Of a stretch of 22,500 bases of DNA, positions 1-8,650 are shown piece after piece. The notes under the pieces are model-generated. The model was not told the DNA's origin, did not search any database, and was given only the letters and a program-made list of their open reading frames with translations. The position numbers and the translations under genes were made by a program. The stretch spans positions 52,501 to 75,000 of the forward strand of contig JAWQFJ010018209.1 in the NCBI GenBank assembly GCA_034096865.1, in the 5' to 3' direction. The DNA is from Theodoxus fluviatilis (lineage: Eukaryota; Mollusca; Gastropoda; Cycloneritida; Neritidae). The stretch's first letter is position 1, and each line of letters starts with the position of its first letter.

Positions 1-473
1 CAAGCAGCATGGAGTCTAGTTCTCAGCAGACTGTAGCTGGCAGGAGCAATGGATCCAATGTCCCACTGAGCGTCGTGACCAGATAATTTATCAGCGCGGT
101 TCGCGAAACAGTGCGGTAGGTACACCGGCCAGAGCCCTGAACCCTCTTAGCTAACAATCAATCAAGTTACAGAATGGCGCAGATTTGCCGCACTGAGCAA
201 GTGTTTCTCGTCCATTAAGACAAACTCATTTATTGTCAAAGTGAAAATGCATTTTGTCTCTTTCTATCGTAAAACTTCTTCTGCGCAGCGTCTAACACGG
301 ATACCGTGTTCCCGTGTCCGACCAGGGAATCTTCACTAGTTGAAGGTACTCGTGATTGTTTGTTTTTTCTGTCTTCGAAATGATGGAGACCAATGCTCGA
401 GCTGAATATCAGTGAACCTTTGCCAACCTTTCCAGCGCCATGGAAGCAGATGAGATTGAGCTGAAGTTCTCAC
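1..473 (-). other. Start of intron 11 after the exon 11 donor, no further exon secured
   Basis: The gene strand enters an intron at GTGAGAAC (473-466). An acceptor-like TGCTCCTGCCAG at about 48-37 would, in the required phase 0, read seven codons to a TAG at 18-16, so a very short terminal exon is conceivable but weak. A minus-strand AATAAA at 234-229 would precede it and so could not be its polyadenylation signal. Confidence 0.35.
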
Positions 474-692
474 CTCCACGGCGAGCCTAAGATGGCTGGG
501 AATCGGTGTTTGGGGACGTTCCATAGTCACGGGCCGAGAAGACCGAGGCTTTGCAAACTGTTGCTGCTGCTGCTCTTGGTGCTGGTTCGACACGAAGGCT
601 GACTCCAACTCCTCGTTGCCCTCGGCGTGACTTTCCAACGATCCTTTCTCGCTACTCTTGCTCTCCGATCTGGTGGGTTCACTCTCCTCATT
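474..692 (-). CDS. Exon 11 of the Ser/Arg-rich gene, last exon seen
   Basis: The exon is 219 nt, 73 codons, phase 0 to 0. The acceptor is a pyrimidine-rich stretch ending GCTCGCCGCAG at 703-693, followed by codons for NEESEPTRSESKSS. The donor reads GTGGAG|GTGAGAAC, a near-perfect consensus. The peptide is acidic and polar: a Glu/Ser-rich start, a short poly-Gln run (HQEQQQQQF) around residues 43-51, then a Pro/Arg segment (RPVTMERPQTPIPSHLRLAVE). The same frame is open beyond both boundaries (336-872), so the splice sites and not stops define the ends. Because the donor is strong and the phase is open, the gene should continue left of the window. No domain is recognised. Confidence 0.65.
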
Positions 693-1081
693 CTGCGGCG
701 AGCAACGAAACAGTTGTTGGGTTGGGTTTTGCATTGCTTTTTCCAGATCACAAAAAGGAAGAAATTCGCGTGGGCCACACGTTTTGTGGCTTTTAGTCGT
801 CCGGTCAGGAGAAGACACTAGAACAAAGCAGACTTGTTCTTGTTGACGATCAGATCTGACGAGGGAAAACAAGCTGAGCCCGTACAGTGGAAATAAAGAA
901 AGCCTCGACCCCGCAAAGCCTTAGCTTTTTGAAAAATGAAGTGAGACAACCATTAGTTATGGTATATTTTAACATTTTCTTTTAACTAACTGGGAGACGG
1001 GAGGATGTCCTACATGTAGTAAATGGTAACGAAGTGATCTATGACAACTCGACGACTTGCAGCGCGGGAACGCCCGTTTAC
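693..1081 (-). other. Intron 10 (389 nt)
   Basis: This is the sequence between the GTAAAC donor after exon 10 and the CGCCGCAG acceptor of exon 11. If it were retained, the exon 10 frame would read 23 more residues and stop at TAG (1012-1010), giving an alternative C-terminus ending TIYYM. No repeat is seen in it. Confidence 0.5.
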
Positions 1082-3412
1082 CTGCTGGAGGCCCGACTCG
1101 TAGGACACGCTACTGTCAGCCAGCGATGCAGAGGTAGACAGCTGCAGGTTCGTCGTGGCCTCGCACGGGTAGTGCCAGTCGCGGCAGCTGCCGTCCGAGG
1201 AGGCTTGCTCACAGGCTCTGGCATCTTCCTCGATCGTCTCACCATCCTGAAGTACGTTACGGAAGTCGTCTTCTTCCCCGCCCCCGACCGATTGAACTCT
1301 CTGAAGCGTCTCAGCTCGAGCGTAGCCGCGCTCATCCGAGCGATTGTCCATATCGTCCGAGTCCTGGGCCATGCGCCTAGACCCGACAGAAGGCGAGTCA
1401 CCTACGCTGGCAACAGGCTTTGAGAACGAGTCAAACGTACGTGGACATTCCTCCCGAATCCCGCTACCCCGTTTCACAGCAGTCCCCTCAGAGCTCGCTC
1501 GGTAGCGACTACCGTTCTCCGCCTTGGGGTAGCCGCCGTCAGATTGGAAGGTGGGGTGACTCTTCCAACCAATGCGCGCACCATCACTTCCTGCTCGAGG
1601 TATGTTGCAGCGATTCTCGTTCATCCCAGGTTCGGAAGCAAGGACAATCTGTTTGCGAGAAAGATTAGGTCTGTCCATCCCGGGGGAGCTGCCGCCCCGT
1701 GAGAGTCCAGCTCCCGGAGGAAATTCTGAATTCCTTTCTTGTCCCCGTCCCTCGCGTGGGCTGCCTGTAAACTCCGCGTCGACGTGCGTCGTCTGTCGAA
1801 GGCTTCTACGAGAGGAGCGCTTTGGGGACTCTGTCACAGCCTGACGCCACTCTGTCTCCTGGTTTGACGTGGCAGAAGGCGCAGAGGGCGCTCCTCTCCG
1901 GGATTGACCAGCCCTTGGGGAGCTGTCTCCACCTGGCTTGCCGCGCGAACTGACCAGAGCGACAGGGTCGACTCTAGGATATGAGTCCCTCCGGTTGCTC
2001 GTCCGAGAGGCGTAGACAGAGTCACGAGGAGAGCGATAGTCGACGGGATGGCCGACAGCGGACACGCTGTCGAAATCAAGCAGTTTGTCACTGCGGTGGC
2101 TGTATCGTGAGACGGCGTCCGCATTCGTGCCGGAATAGAGGCTACGTTGGCTCACATGGGACACAGCATCCTCGTTCTTCGCGCGTCTGCTGTAATGGCT
2201 CCCCCTGGATGCGGCATCTTCGTCCCGCCTGGAGCGACCCTGGTAACTCACCCTGGAGCCTGCGTCGTCATTCTCTTCATAGCGGCGACTTTGACGGCTG
2301 CGGGGGGAAGTAGCTTCTTCGCTTGGAAGGGAGCAGCCTCGAAGGTCCCTCTCGTCAGACCTGACGGCTGCACGGTCCTCGTGGCGCCGTCCCCGCTGGG
2401 TCTGGTGACTGGATGACGAGACGTCGTAGTGAGGACGCTGGCTTTGACGGCTCACTGCGGATGCACCGTCCTTGTGCCGTCGTGCTGACGGGCTCGTCTC
2501 TGTGGCCCCGATGGAAATGTCCAAGCGATGCCCGCCATGGCTGCTGTGGATGACTCTCGCACCAGAATTTCCAGGCCGCTCCTTGTGACTGTGAGTTCTC
2601 TGTCTCGCTCTGGGAGCATCGACTGCGCTACTGGCCCCGCGGTGTGGGTAAGTCGCTCTCGAAACGCAGTCCGGGACGCGAGGACGGTCGCTCTGGTAGC
2701 TCACTCTGGACACATTGTCCATTTCGGGGGCGTAGGTCATCTCGAAGCCGGCGTTCAAATCGTCGTACAGTTGTCCTGGGTGGGCTGTAGGGGAAGGAGC
2801 GCAGAGTTCATTGTCATGATGATAACGGGAAGCACCGGAGGCTCCACCCAGACGCTCGACAGCATCTTCGTCGAGCGGCACGCGGTAGCTGGCAAAGGTC
2901 GAACGGTCCGAAGGTTGGGTGTATCTGCCACCACCACCAGTATCACCACCCTGACTAACTCGGAAGCCATCGTCCACACCATGAGGAGCAGCAACTTGTC
3001 GGTAACCCTCTCTGCTGACGCCATCTAGGTTCCCTCTCACGGGAGGTTGTGCCACGTCAGAGCCTTCGTGAGTTCCAGAACGTCTTCGCGGGCTGCCACG
3101 GCTGGTTCTGGGTGGGATAGCGAAATTCACCTCTGGGATTCTCGCTGCGGGGGATCGCGACGTGACGTCAGCGTGGGCGGGGAGGGGGCGGGAGGTGGGG
3201 ACTGCTGAGGGACGCGGCGACAACTCGCGGAAGACATGGGGACACTCGGTACGGGCGTAGCTCGGCCGTGGATCCACGGTCCCCGTCCTCGGACGTGATG
3301 CCTGGCCGTAGTCATGGTGACGATGGTTGCACAGGACCTCCAGATTATGACCTGCGTCCCCGTGTTTGGCCTCGGCCTGGCGGCCTTGGGAAGCGGTGTC
3401 CGGCGGTTCACC
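1082..3412 (-). CDS. Exon 10: very large internal exon (2331 nt) with degenerate ~16-residue Ser/Arg repeats
   Basis: The exon has 777 codons in phase 0 to 0. The acceptor is CATCGTTTCAG|GGTGAACC after a pyrimidine-rich stretch. The donor is CTCCAGCAG|GTAAACGG. The frame is open across the whole exon and runs on to a TAG at 1010 if the donor is not used. Composition is extreme: Ser, Arg, Asp, Gly and Pro dominate, with scattered Tyr and His. From about exon residue 128 to 475 a loose repeat of about 16 residues recurs, with consensus [DE]DAVSRVSxxSxR; clear units include MDNVSRVSYQSDRP, NDDAGSRVSYQGRSRR, DEDAASRGSHYSRR, NEDAVSHVSQRS and NADAVSRYSHRSDK. The rest has many RRxS sites (KRSSRRSLRQT) and a more acidic C-terminal third. 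I see no globular domain, signal peptide or membrane segment. Probably disordered and heavily phosphorylated (inference from composition). Confidence 0.8.
2045..2725 (-). repeat. Core of the degenerate ~16-residue protein repeat within exon 10
   Basis: Read on the minus strand, this part encodes successive units carrying the motif D/E-D-A/N-V/G-S-R-V/G-S, spaced about 15-17 residues where they are contiguous. The best-kept block is five back-to-back units, roughly 2045-2281. Weaker units upstream (LDGVSREGYRQV, LDEDAVERLGGAS) suggest that the array once extended to about 3030. Units differ enough that the DNA no longer looks tandem, so the array is old or under selection for composition rather than sequence. 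Confidence 0.6.
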
Positions 3413-4013
3413 CTGAAACGATGAGCAGCCGGTTATAAGTATTTGTGATGCAGGGCACAGGAAGCAATGAATAACATGGGAGGATGGAAGAATAGCAGCT
3501 CACAGGAAACGTTTCTTATATCTTATCAAAGAATGCAATGAAACGTTTCCGCTTTGGGGAGAGGAGTCAACTATTTTTTTCTATTTCTGGAGACATTTCT
3601 AAGTGATCGATTATGGTTCCCTTTTCTCGAACTAATCAAACCTGTTATTTACTCCTAACTCTCCAGCAATTTCAGTTTGGGTTTTTCTTCATAATGTTGG
3701 TACCTTGGTAACTTGACTTGACTTATTCCCTTGAGTTCCTTGTGGAGCATAGGGCCTCAGCAACAGTCCTCCAGCGTACTCGGTTCTGGGTAACAGGGTA
3801 ACCTTGGTAACTACCAAACTAATAATCGACTTGGCCAATTTGCCGTCACCCTCTGCACGTTGAATAAGGCGAGTAACCCTGGAGGCTCCGCCGCATTAAG
3901 CATTAGTGTTAATAGGAAGCATCGCCTTTAACAATGCAAGGCCGGTTCCTGTTACCCACAACGCACAAACGAACTTTCAGACGACCTTTTCACTTCACAG
4001 ACTGCCGTCTCAC
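3413..4013 (-). other. Intron 9 (601 nt), no feature seen
   Basis: AT-richer sequence between exon 9's GTGAGACG donor and exon 10's TTTCAG acceptor. Short scattered TTGGTAACT-like motifs recur near 3700-3815, but I see no organised repeat, mobile element or further coding frame. Confidence 0.5.
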
Positions 4014-4475
4014 CTGGGTGCCTTTGTCCGTGGCGCCCCTGCTCAACTGGCTGTGCTGCAGGCAGACTGCGTGGTAGGGCGAGGAGCACGAGGACTGCCA
4101 CACGCTGTCGCTGTAGCGGCTCTCCCTGGACTGGGTCCGCATCGGGGACTGGCAGCTGCGGATGGTGGTGCTGATGATGGTGGGGGCACTTCGGTGGGCG
4201 GCCTGTCTGGGGGAGAACTGGGGACTTGGGCCAGGGCCGCGGGAAGACGTCTCCACCGTGATCCTCTGCACGCAGCGGCTCTGGCTTGGGGACGAGTGCC
4301 GCGCAGTAGACAGCGAGGAGGACAGGCTGCCGTCGTCAGCCTGAGTGGCAAAGTGACCACAGCACCGACTGCGGTCGCGACTTAGGACGGGCAGGGCTGC
4401 TGATATGTCGTCGTCATCGCCTTCCTCCTTGCCGTGATGATCGAAGTGGCCACCGTGATGACAGTCCACGGTCAC
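4014..4475 (-). CDS. Exon 9 of the Ser/Arg-rich gene
   Basis: The exon is 462 nt, 154 codons, phase 0 to 0. The acceptor is CTTTCTGTCCTCAAG|GTGACCGTGG, with a strong pyrimidine tract. The donor is GGCACCCAG|GTGAGACG. The peptide opens with a His/Asp-rich segment (HHGGHFDHHGKEEGDDDD) and then becomes Ser/Arg/Thr/Gln-rich with several Cys. Possible proline-directed sites include SRGPGPSPQFSPR and CQSPMRTQSRESR. The His-Asp run could bind metal, but that is speculative. The codon at 4475 is GTG and belongs to an internal exon, so it is not a start. No family is recognised. Confidence 0.72.
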
Positions 4476-4655
4476 CTTGAGGACAGAAAGTGTTTTAGAT
4501 CATCACATTGTTTAGACAAGAGGGTAAAATGACAGGGGCAAAGGGAAAGATACAGAAGTGCAGAGACTCAAATTCATAGACACAAAGACACAGACCATGT
4601 GTCTTTGAGACCATGTTATGTCACCGATGATCGTGCAGATGAATTACTGTAATAA

Positions 4656-5030
4656 ATTTATGCTGTCAATGACGACGACGTCCTCAATGATGATGATGAT
4701 GAGGAGGAGGAGGAGGCGGACGACGATGACAATAATGACGTCGGTTATGACGACGATGATGATAAAGCGGGCGACGACGACGACAACGTCGACAATGATG
4801 ATGACAATGTTGATGATAAGGCGGACGATGACGACGACGACGACGACATCGACAATGATGACGATAATGTTGATGATGATAAGGCGGTCGTCGGCGACGA
4901 CAATGACGTCGTTATTGTTGTTTCTACTGCTTCCGCCTTTGCCTTTGTTGTTCTTGGTGGTGGTGCTGCTGCTGCATTTCTATCATCGTCTTTGCCGTCC
5001 TCGTCGTCGTCACTATCATTGTCATGTATC
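4656..5030. repeat. Compound trinucleotide repeat, (GAY)n on the left and (GTY/TCG)n on the right, in intron 8
   Basis: On the plus strand, 4670-4915 is a degenerate GAT/GAC/GAG array with AAT, GTT, AAG and GCG interruptions. From about 4905 it turns to GTC/GTT/GCT/TCG triplets. The left half (GAC-like) is partly complementary to the right half (GTC-like), so a long imperfect hairpin is possible. All units are triplets, so stop-free frames arise on the plus strand by default. It lies between exon 8 (donor at 5093) and exon 9 (acceptor at 4476). Confidence 0.8.
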
Positions 5031-5093
5031 TTTGGCGATGTTTACCATGAAATGAGTGGCAATTGCAGCGTTGCTACCGTTATTGTTGTTTAC

Positions 5094-5443
5094 CTTCACG
5101 ACATCTGTGGGCAAGTCCTCTTGAATCGCAGACCCGGGCTGGCGGGCTGGGGAGGAAGCGAGAGTTTGGGAAGAGCCTTCCGTGGCCACTCTTTCTCTCT
5201 GTGGAGGCCTGGGGCTGGTCTGCGTGGCAAAGCAGGTGAGGTGGGGCAGGCTGAAGCTCTTCGGCGCCCTCTCCGCTGCTTCCGCTCCAGGTCTGAGTTT
5301 GCCGGCAACGTGGGACTCGTTGAGGAGGGACTTTGCAGTCTTGACAGTGGTGTGCGCGGTCCCCAGGGGAGTGAGGGCCTCCTTCTGAGCTTCCCGCTCT
5401 GCAGCCACTGCCTGCACCCTCGGTCCCCTGTCGTCCTCCGCAG
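5094..5443 (-). CDS. Exon 8 of the Ser/Arg-rich gene
   Basis: The exon is 350 nt, phase 1 to 0. The acceptor is CTTCATCTTGCATACAG|CTGCGG, and the two leading bases complete an Ala codon with the G left by exon 7. The donor is GTCGTGAAG|GTAAAC. Three minus-strand frames are open here. I chose the one that keeps phase on both sides; it reads AEDDRGPRVQAVAAEREAQK near the start and ends SAIQEDLPTDVVK. The first part is Ala/Glu-rich and could form a short helix or coiled coil. The rest is Pro/Ser/Arg-rich and looks disordered. The plus strand over the same interval is also open, which I attribute to GC-rich composition. Confidence 0.65.
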
Positions 5444-5560
5444 CTGTATGCAAGATGAAGGAGAATTATAGGTTGGCAAGTGGAATAGGTACACAAACAT
5501 GGTATATCTCACTCAAGCCGTGAAATCAGCTCGCACGCACTCAAGTATATGCAAAAATTC

Positions 5561-5617
5561 ATGCACGCACACGTGCGCGCACACACGCATGCACACACAC
5601 ACATATTCACACACACT
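5561..5617. repeat. Short imperfect (AC/GCAC)n microsatellite
   Basis: Alternating CA/GC dinucleotides such as GCACACACGCATGCACACAC in intron 7. Alternating purine-pyrimidine runs of this kind can adopt Z-DNA. There is no coding value, although the tract is open in some frames. Confidence 0.8.
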
Positions 5618-5805
5618 CGGCCTGCGAAGAAGAAAAGCACAATATTGGCTATTTTGTTCACGAATATAAGATGATAACATGCTCTCCTATTCATATGAAA
5701 TAACTTAATGATAGGGAAATATTTCTAGCCTCAGCAATCTCCGTGTGGTAAAATTGAAGATGGTTATTCATGTCATGTAAATTTATATATATTTGCAAAA
5801 TTTCA

Positions 5806-5847
5806 AACACACACACGCACACACACACACGCACGCACGCATGCACG

Positions 5848-5886
<39 letters not shown>
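5806..5886. repeat. (AC)n microsatellite with an internal (GCAC)n block
   Basis: About 80 bp of AC repeat, broken in the middle by GCACGCACGCATGCACGC. In the direction of the gene it is (GT)n and sits in intron 7, about 360-450 bp upstream of the exon 8 acceptor. The Cys/Val and His/Thr reading frames through it are artefacts. Confidence 0.9.
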
Positions 5887-5889
<3 letters not shown>

Positions 5890-6293
5890 CCTAAATACAT
5901 GTACATTTTAAAACATCTGAAAATGGAGACTAACTTCAAGACGATCATAGAAGTAGATATAATAGCCTAAACTCCTGAATTGCATTCTGTTCTCATGCTG
6001 CAATAATTTTTTTTGGCTTACACCTCATGTCAAATTTTATCTTCTTCGAACGGATGGGTGCCATTTCCTATTCTGGCTTGTTGAGATAATAGTCTTGCTG
6101 GAAGCTGAGTTTGAAATAATGTTGACGTAAACAGGCACGCTCCGTACAGTTTTCAGCTCTGTAGTTGTAAAATTAACAGCTAAATTTGCCCAATTATTTT
6201 GGTTCCGATTCTGCTTCTTGAATAATCATTTTTACAATTATGTGCTTATGTGACTGTCAGGACCACCTCTTGCCTGACAATATCACCACTCAC
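5887..6293 (-). other. Rest of intron 7, no feature seen
   Basis: AT-rich sequence between the (AC)n tract and the exon 7 donor. No repeat, mobile-element end or coding frame could be supported. Confidence 0.5.
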
Positions 6294-6449
6294 CTGCAAG
6301 CGAGCCGACTTCCTGTCTCAGTTGGGTGTCGTCGCACTGGGAGGCAACAGATCTGAGGCGCACCCGACCATCACGTGCTTTGTCGGATGAAGGGCCTTCT
6401 TTGTCACGTGAATCTTTAGCCAACCGACCTGTGGTCATAGCCTGGGCCG
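6294..6449 (-). CDS. Exon 7 of the Ser/Arg-rich gene
   Basis: The exon is 156 nt, 52 codons, phase 1 to 1. The acceptor is TTCTCTCCTTCACAG|CGGCCC, with an excellent pyrimidine tract; its first two bases complete GCG (Ala) with the G from exon 6. The donor is CTTGCAG|GTGAGTGG, near-perfect consensus. The peptide is AQAMTTGRLAKDSRDKEGPS followed by SDKARDGRVRLRSVASQCDD and TQLRQEVGSLA: charged, with a basic RVRLRSVAS patch that resembles a PKA/PKC-type site. Being a symmetric 1-1 exon, it could be skipped without shifting the frame, as could exon 6. Confidence 0.72.
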
Positions 6450-6673
6450 CTGTGAAGGAGAGAACCAAAGTTTGCCTCTACACAGTCTCTTTACTCGTAC
6501 TGAAACCCATGATAGCAGGGAATGAATAGATAGTACTTTCCAGTAAGCTGGTGTAATACAGTAGGAAACATGAACTCTAGTGACAGAGCGTGATACGTGC
6601 GCAGAGCTCGAGCTGCGGTCATGCATGAGCATTACTCCTTATTCACCTGGCTGGAAATGATGTTGCTCTCATC

Positions 6674-6722
6674 AGTCTTGACGAAGTGCTCAAACTGATT
6701 GGACGTGTTTTATGTCTGCCAG
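6674..6722. repeat. 49-bp direct repeat, left copy
   Basis: This copy is identical over 49 bases to 7343-7391. It begins AGTCTTGACGAAGTGCTC and ends TTTTATGTCTGCCAG. The identity stops exactly at both ends. The two copies bracket 620 bp that contain a retrotransposon-like tail. Confidence 0.9.
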
Positions 6723-7342
6723 GTAATTATCTATATTTTATCATTTGTATGAGGGAAAATGGAAGGATTTATAACGGAAGAATAATAACGTGAAATAAGT
6801 ATTGTATTATTCTTATATTATTATTATTATTGTTTGAAGGAAACTTGTGGTTGATGATGTGGTATCGGAATGTCGATGAGTTATGATGAAAGAACACCGA
6901 CTGCATGAAGGAACTAGTGAATCTTGTCGTTTATGATTTGTGTATAGGAACGTCTAAAGGGGCAAAGTTCACACCTTATAATATTAGTGAACAGCAACCA
7001 GTGCAGAGGAGGGAGGAAGGACGGGGTGGGGAAGGGGTAGGGGGATGTCGGGAAAGGTAGGGGATTGAGCAGTGGAGAGAAAAACAGACTAAGAAAAGAG
7101 CCATGAAGATTGTTTTCTTTACTTTGTAAATAGTCGCACTATTTTTCACTGTTTCCATTTCTAAAAAAGTCTTAATATTTTTAACAACTTTACGTATGCA
7201 CATTTTCTGTCATAACACTTGTGTCTTATACATGTATGTACTGGACGAGACAAATTCCTAAAAAGGCGAATAAAGTATCTGTATCTGTATCTGTATCTGA
7301 AATAACTTGGCAATCGTATAACCGTGTTTTGGAATAAAATAG
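6723..7342 (+). mobile_element. Insert between 49-bp direct repeats, containing a non-LTR retrotransposon-like 3' tail
   Basis: The insert carries AATAAA at 7269-7274, followed at once by four tandem TATCTG units (7276-7299). This arrangement, a polyadenylation signal then short tandem motifs, is typical of CR1-like LINE 3' ends in invertebrates. The 40 bases before the signal (GGACGAGACAAATTCC...) also resemble such tails. No reverse transcriptase frame is present, so at most a 5'-truncated copy remains. About 20 bases before the right repeat there is a second AATAAA. A purine/G-rich block lies at about 7009-7075. The exact left end of the LINE part is not visible. Confidence 0.55.
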
Positions 7343-7391
7343 AGTCTTGACGAAGTGCTCAAACTGATTGGACGTGTTTTATGTCTGCCAG
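7343..7391. repeat. 49-bp direct repeat, right copy
   Basis: Perfect copy of 6674-6722. It ends about 8 bp before the likely start of the LTR-like segment at 7400. Confidence 0.9.
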
Positions 7392-7399
7392 CCTGACAG

Positions 7400-8026
7400 T
7401 GGGTTACACTAGGACAAGCAAGTAAAGTAAAACTCATTTAGAACATCCTCAGAACTATATATACACCTACTTCTCGATGGTTTTCGAGTTCAGCTTTTCA
7501 TTACAATGAGGAGTAACGTAGCCTGTCTGCGTTGCCACCGTATTTGTATCGATGGTTTTACGAATCGAATGGTGTGTGCACGTGATTGTGTTTTGACTGA
7601 TTATTTTTAGCATGAGTTCGTGACGTAGTGACTGAGGAGTGTTCACGTGTGAGTGGATGATCCGATTGATTGTATATTTGCTGAGTGAAAGCTGTGTGCG
7701 ACACTCGAGCGATTGAACCCCAGGGAGACGGGGTTCCTCAGCCTGGTACGAGTCCCGAAGACGCTAGCTGAGGCTCGGAGCTCTACCGGTGGGGGCCGGT
7801 GTGGAGACTGTCGGCGGGGGCCGCTTGAGCGTCTGTAGACCGAGTGTCGGCGGGGGCGGCACGTTAACTCCTGTGAGCCCGGGTGTGGGCCGGAGCTGGT
7901 GAGGGATTGTGTTTGTGTGGTGAATACACTTCGTTATATATCTGTGCTGGTGTTCGTGGTTTTTTTTGTCTATTTTCATTGGTGCGGGCTAGGCTAACTC
8001 GAGGCCCAGTTAGCCGGTCTGTAACA
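7400..8026 (+). mobile_element. LTR-like segment (solo or 5' LTR of a Gypsy-type retrotransposon)
   Basis: The segment runs from TGGGTTACAC to CGGTCTGTAACA, roughly a TG...CA pair with short inverted ends (GTTACA / TGTAAC). A TATATATA box lies at 7456-7463. The 3' part contains GTTATATATCTGTGCTGG and a T-run, as in many LTR U5 regions. Two bases after the end, TGGCGAGCCTGT (8029-8040) looks like a tRNA primer-binding site. There are no gag or pol frames after it and the DNA passes into exon 6 by 8501, so the internal part is lost. The left boundary is uncertain. The element lies in intron 6, in the opposite orientation to the gene. Confidence 0.5.
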
Positions 8027-8028
8027 AC

Positions 8029-8040
8029 TGGCGAGCCTGT
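8029..8040 (+). other. Primer-binding-site-like sequence after the LTR-like segment
   Basis: TGGCGAGCCTGT starts two bases after the TGTAACA end. It begins with the TGG expected for pairing with a tRNA 3' CCA. The tRNA identity is not determined. Confidence 0.4.
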
Positions 8041-8372
8041 CCATAACACGGTGCCGCAGATCAGGAGGGAAGTTAAGCCAAGAGTACTACGGACGGCTGC
8101 TGCCTCTGGTCACCCCTGTTGTCAGCTGGAACCCGTGGTCTTGGAGCTTTCGGGGCCTGCCCCAGTAGCTCGACCACATCTAGGAATATTTACAACACTT
8201 TCATAAACATTTCACAATCAAGTTTTGCGGTATCTACCAATTCGATTCTGATTCAATTCCAAAGGATCGTCCTGTTTTTCAAAACGGAAGGACAGTCGAG
8301 CGATGAAGCTCTCACCACTCCTTTTCTACCCTTCACTTCGCTTTCTTCACGTAGGCGAGCCACTCTACGAAC

Positions 8373-8501
8373 CTTCCTCGAAGATGCGCAGGGGATGCGA
8401 AACCGTGTCATTGATGATGTCACGGGGTGTCCACTGTGTGCCTGTGGTGCTCTGGGACAGGCTTCTATCTGAGCTGGTCTTCACGCCATCTTCCTGCAGA
8501 T
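8373..8501 (-). CDS. Exon 6 of the Ser/Arg-rich gene
   Basis: The exon is 129 nt, 43 codons, phase 1 to 1. The acceptor is TTTTTTCTACCTCTTAG|ATCTGCAGG, preceded by an unusually long pyrimidine-rich stretch on the gene strand (8510-8650). AT completes GAT (Asp) with the G from exon 5. The donor is TCGAGGAAG|GTTCGTAG, weaker but acceptable. The peptide DLQEDGVKTSSDRSLSQSTT then GTQWTPRDIINDTVSHPL and RIFEE is Ser/Thr/Asp-rich, like the rest of the protein, and ends in a more hydrophobic stretch. An internal CTGCAG could act as a second acceptor six bases downstream. Confidence 0.65.
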
Positions 8502-8509
8502 CTAAGAGG

Positions 8510-8650
8510 TAGAAAAAAGACAACTGATGGTGCAAGAAAAATGAAAAGAAGAAAAGAGTGGAAGAAGGAGTGAAAGAAAGCGTCAAAGAAAAGAAGATCC
8601 GAAAGAAGGAAAGACAGAAAGAAGGAAACATAAAAGGTTAGAAAAAGTAA
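8510..8650. repeat. Polypurine (GAAA/GAAG-rich) tract, pyrimidine-rich on the gene strand
   Basis: About 140 bp of nearly uninterrupted purines on the plus strand. For the minus-strand gene it forms a very long polypyrimidine tract directly before the exon 6 acceptor. Confidence 0.7.

Noticed and set aside
16..36. Very short terminal exon after TGCTCCTGCCAG
   Set aside because: Reads only seven codons to a stop, and no polyadenylation signal is visible in the window after it; too weak to add to the gene model.
336..872. Intronless 178-codon minus-strand gene
   Set aside because: The central part is better explained as exon 11, since it has strong splice sites at 692 and 474 in the phase required by exon 10.
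5691..5970. His/Thr and Cys/Val repeat frames at the (AC)n tract
   Set aside because: Dinucleotide-repeat artefacts.
7745..7765. tRNA B-box-like GGTACGAGTCCC
   Set aside because: It departs from the GGTTCGANNCC consensus and no A box or cloverleaf could be drawn around it; it lies within the LTR-like segment.
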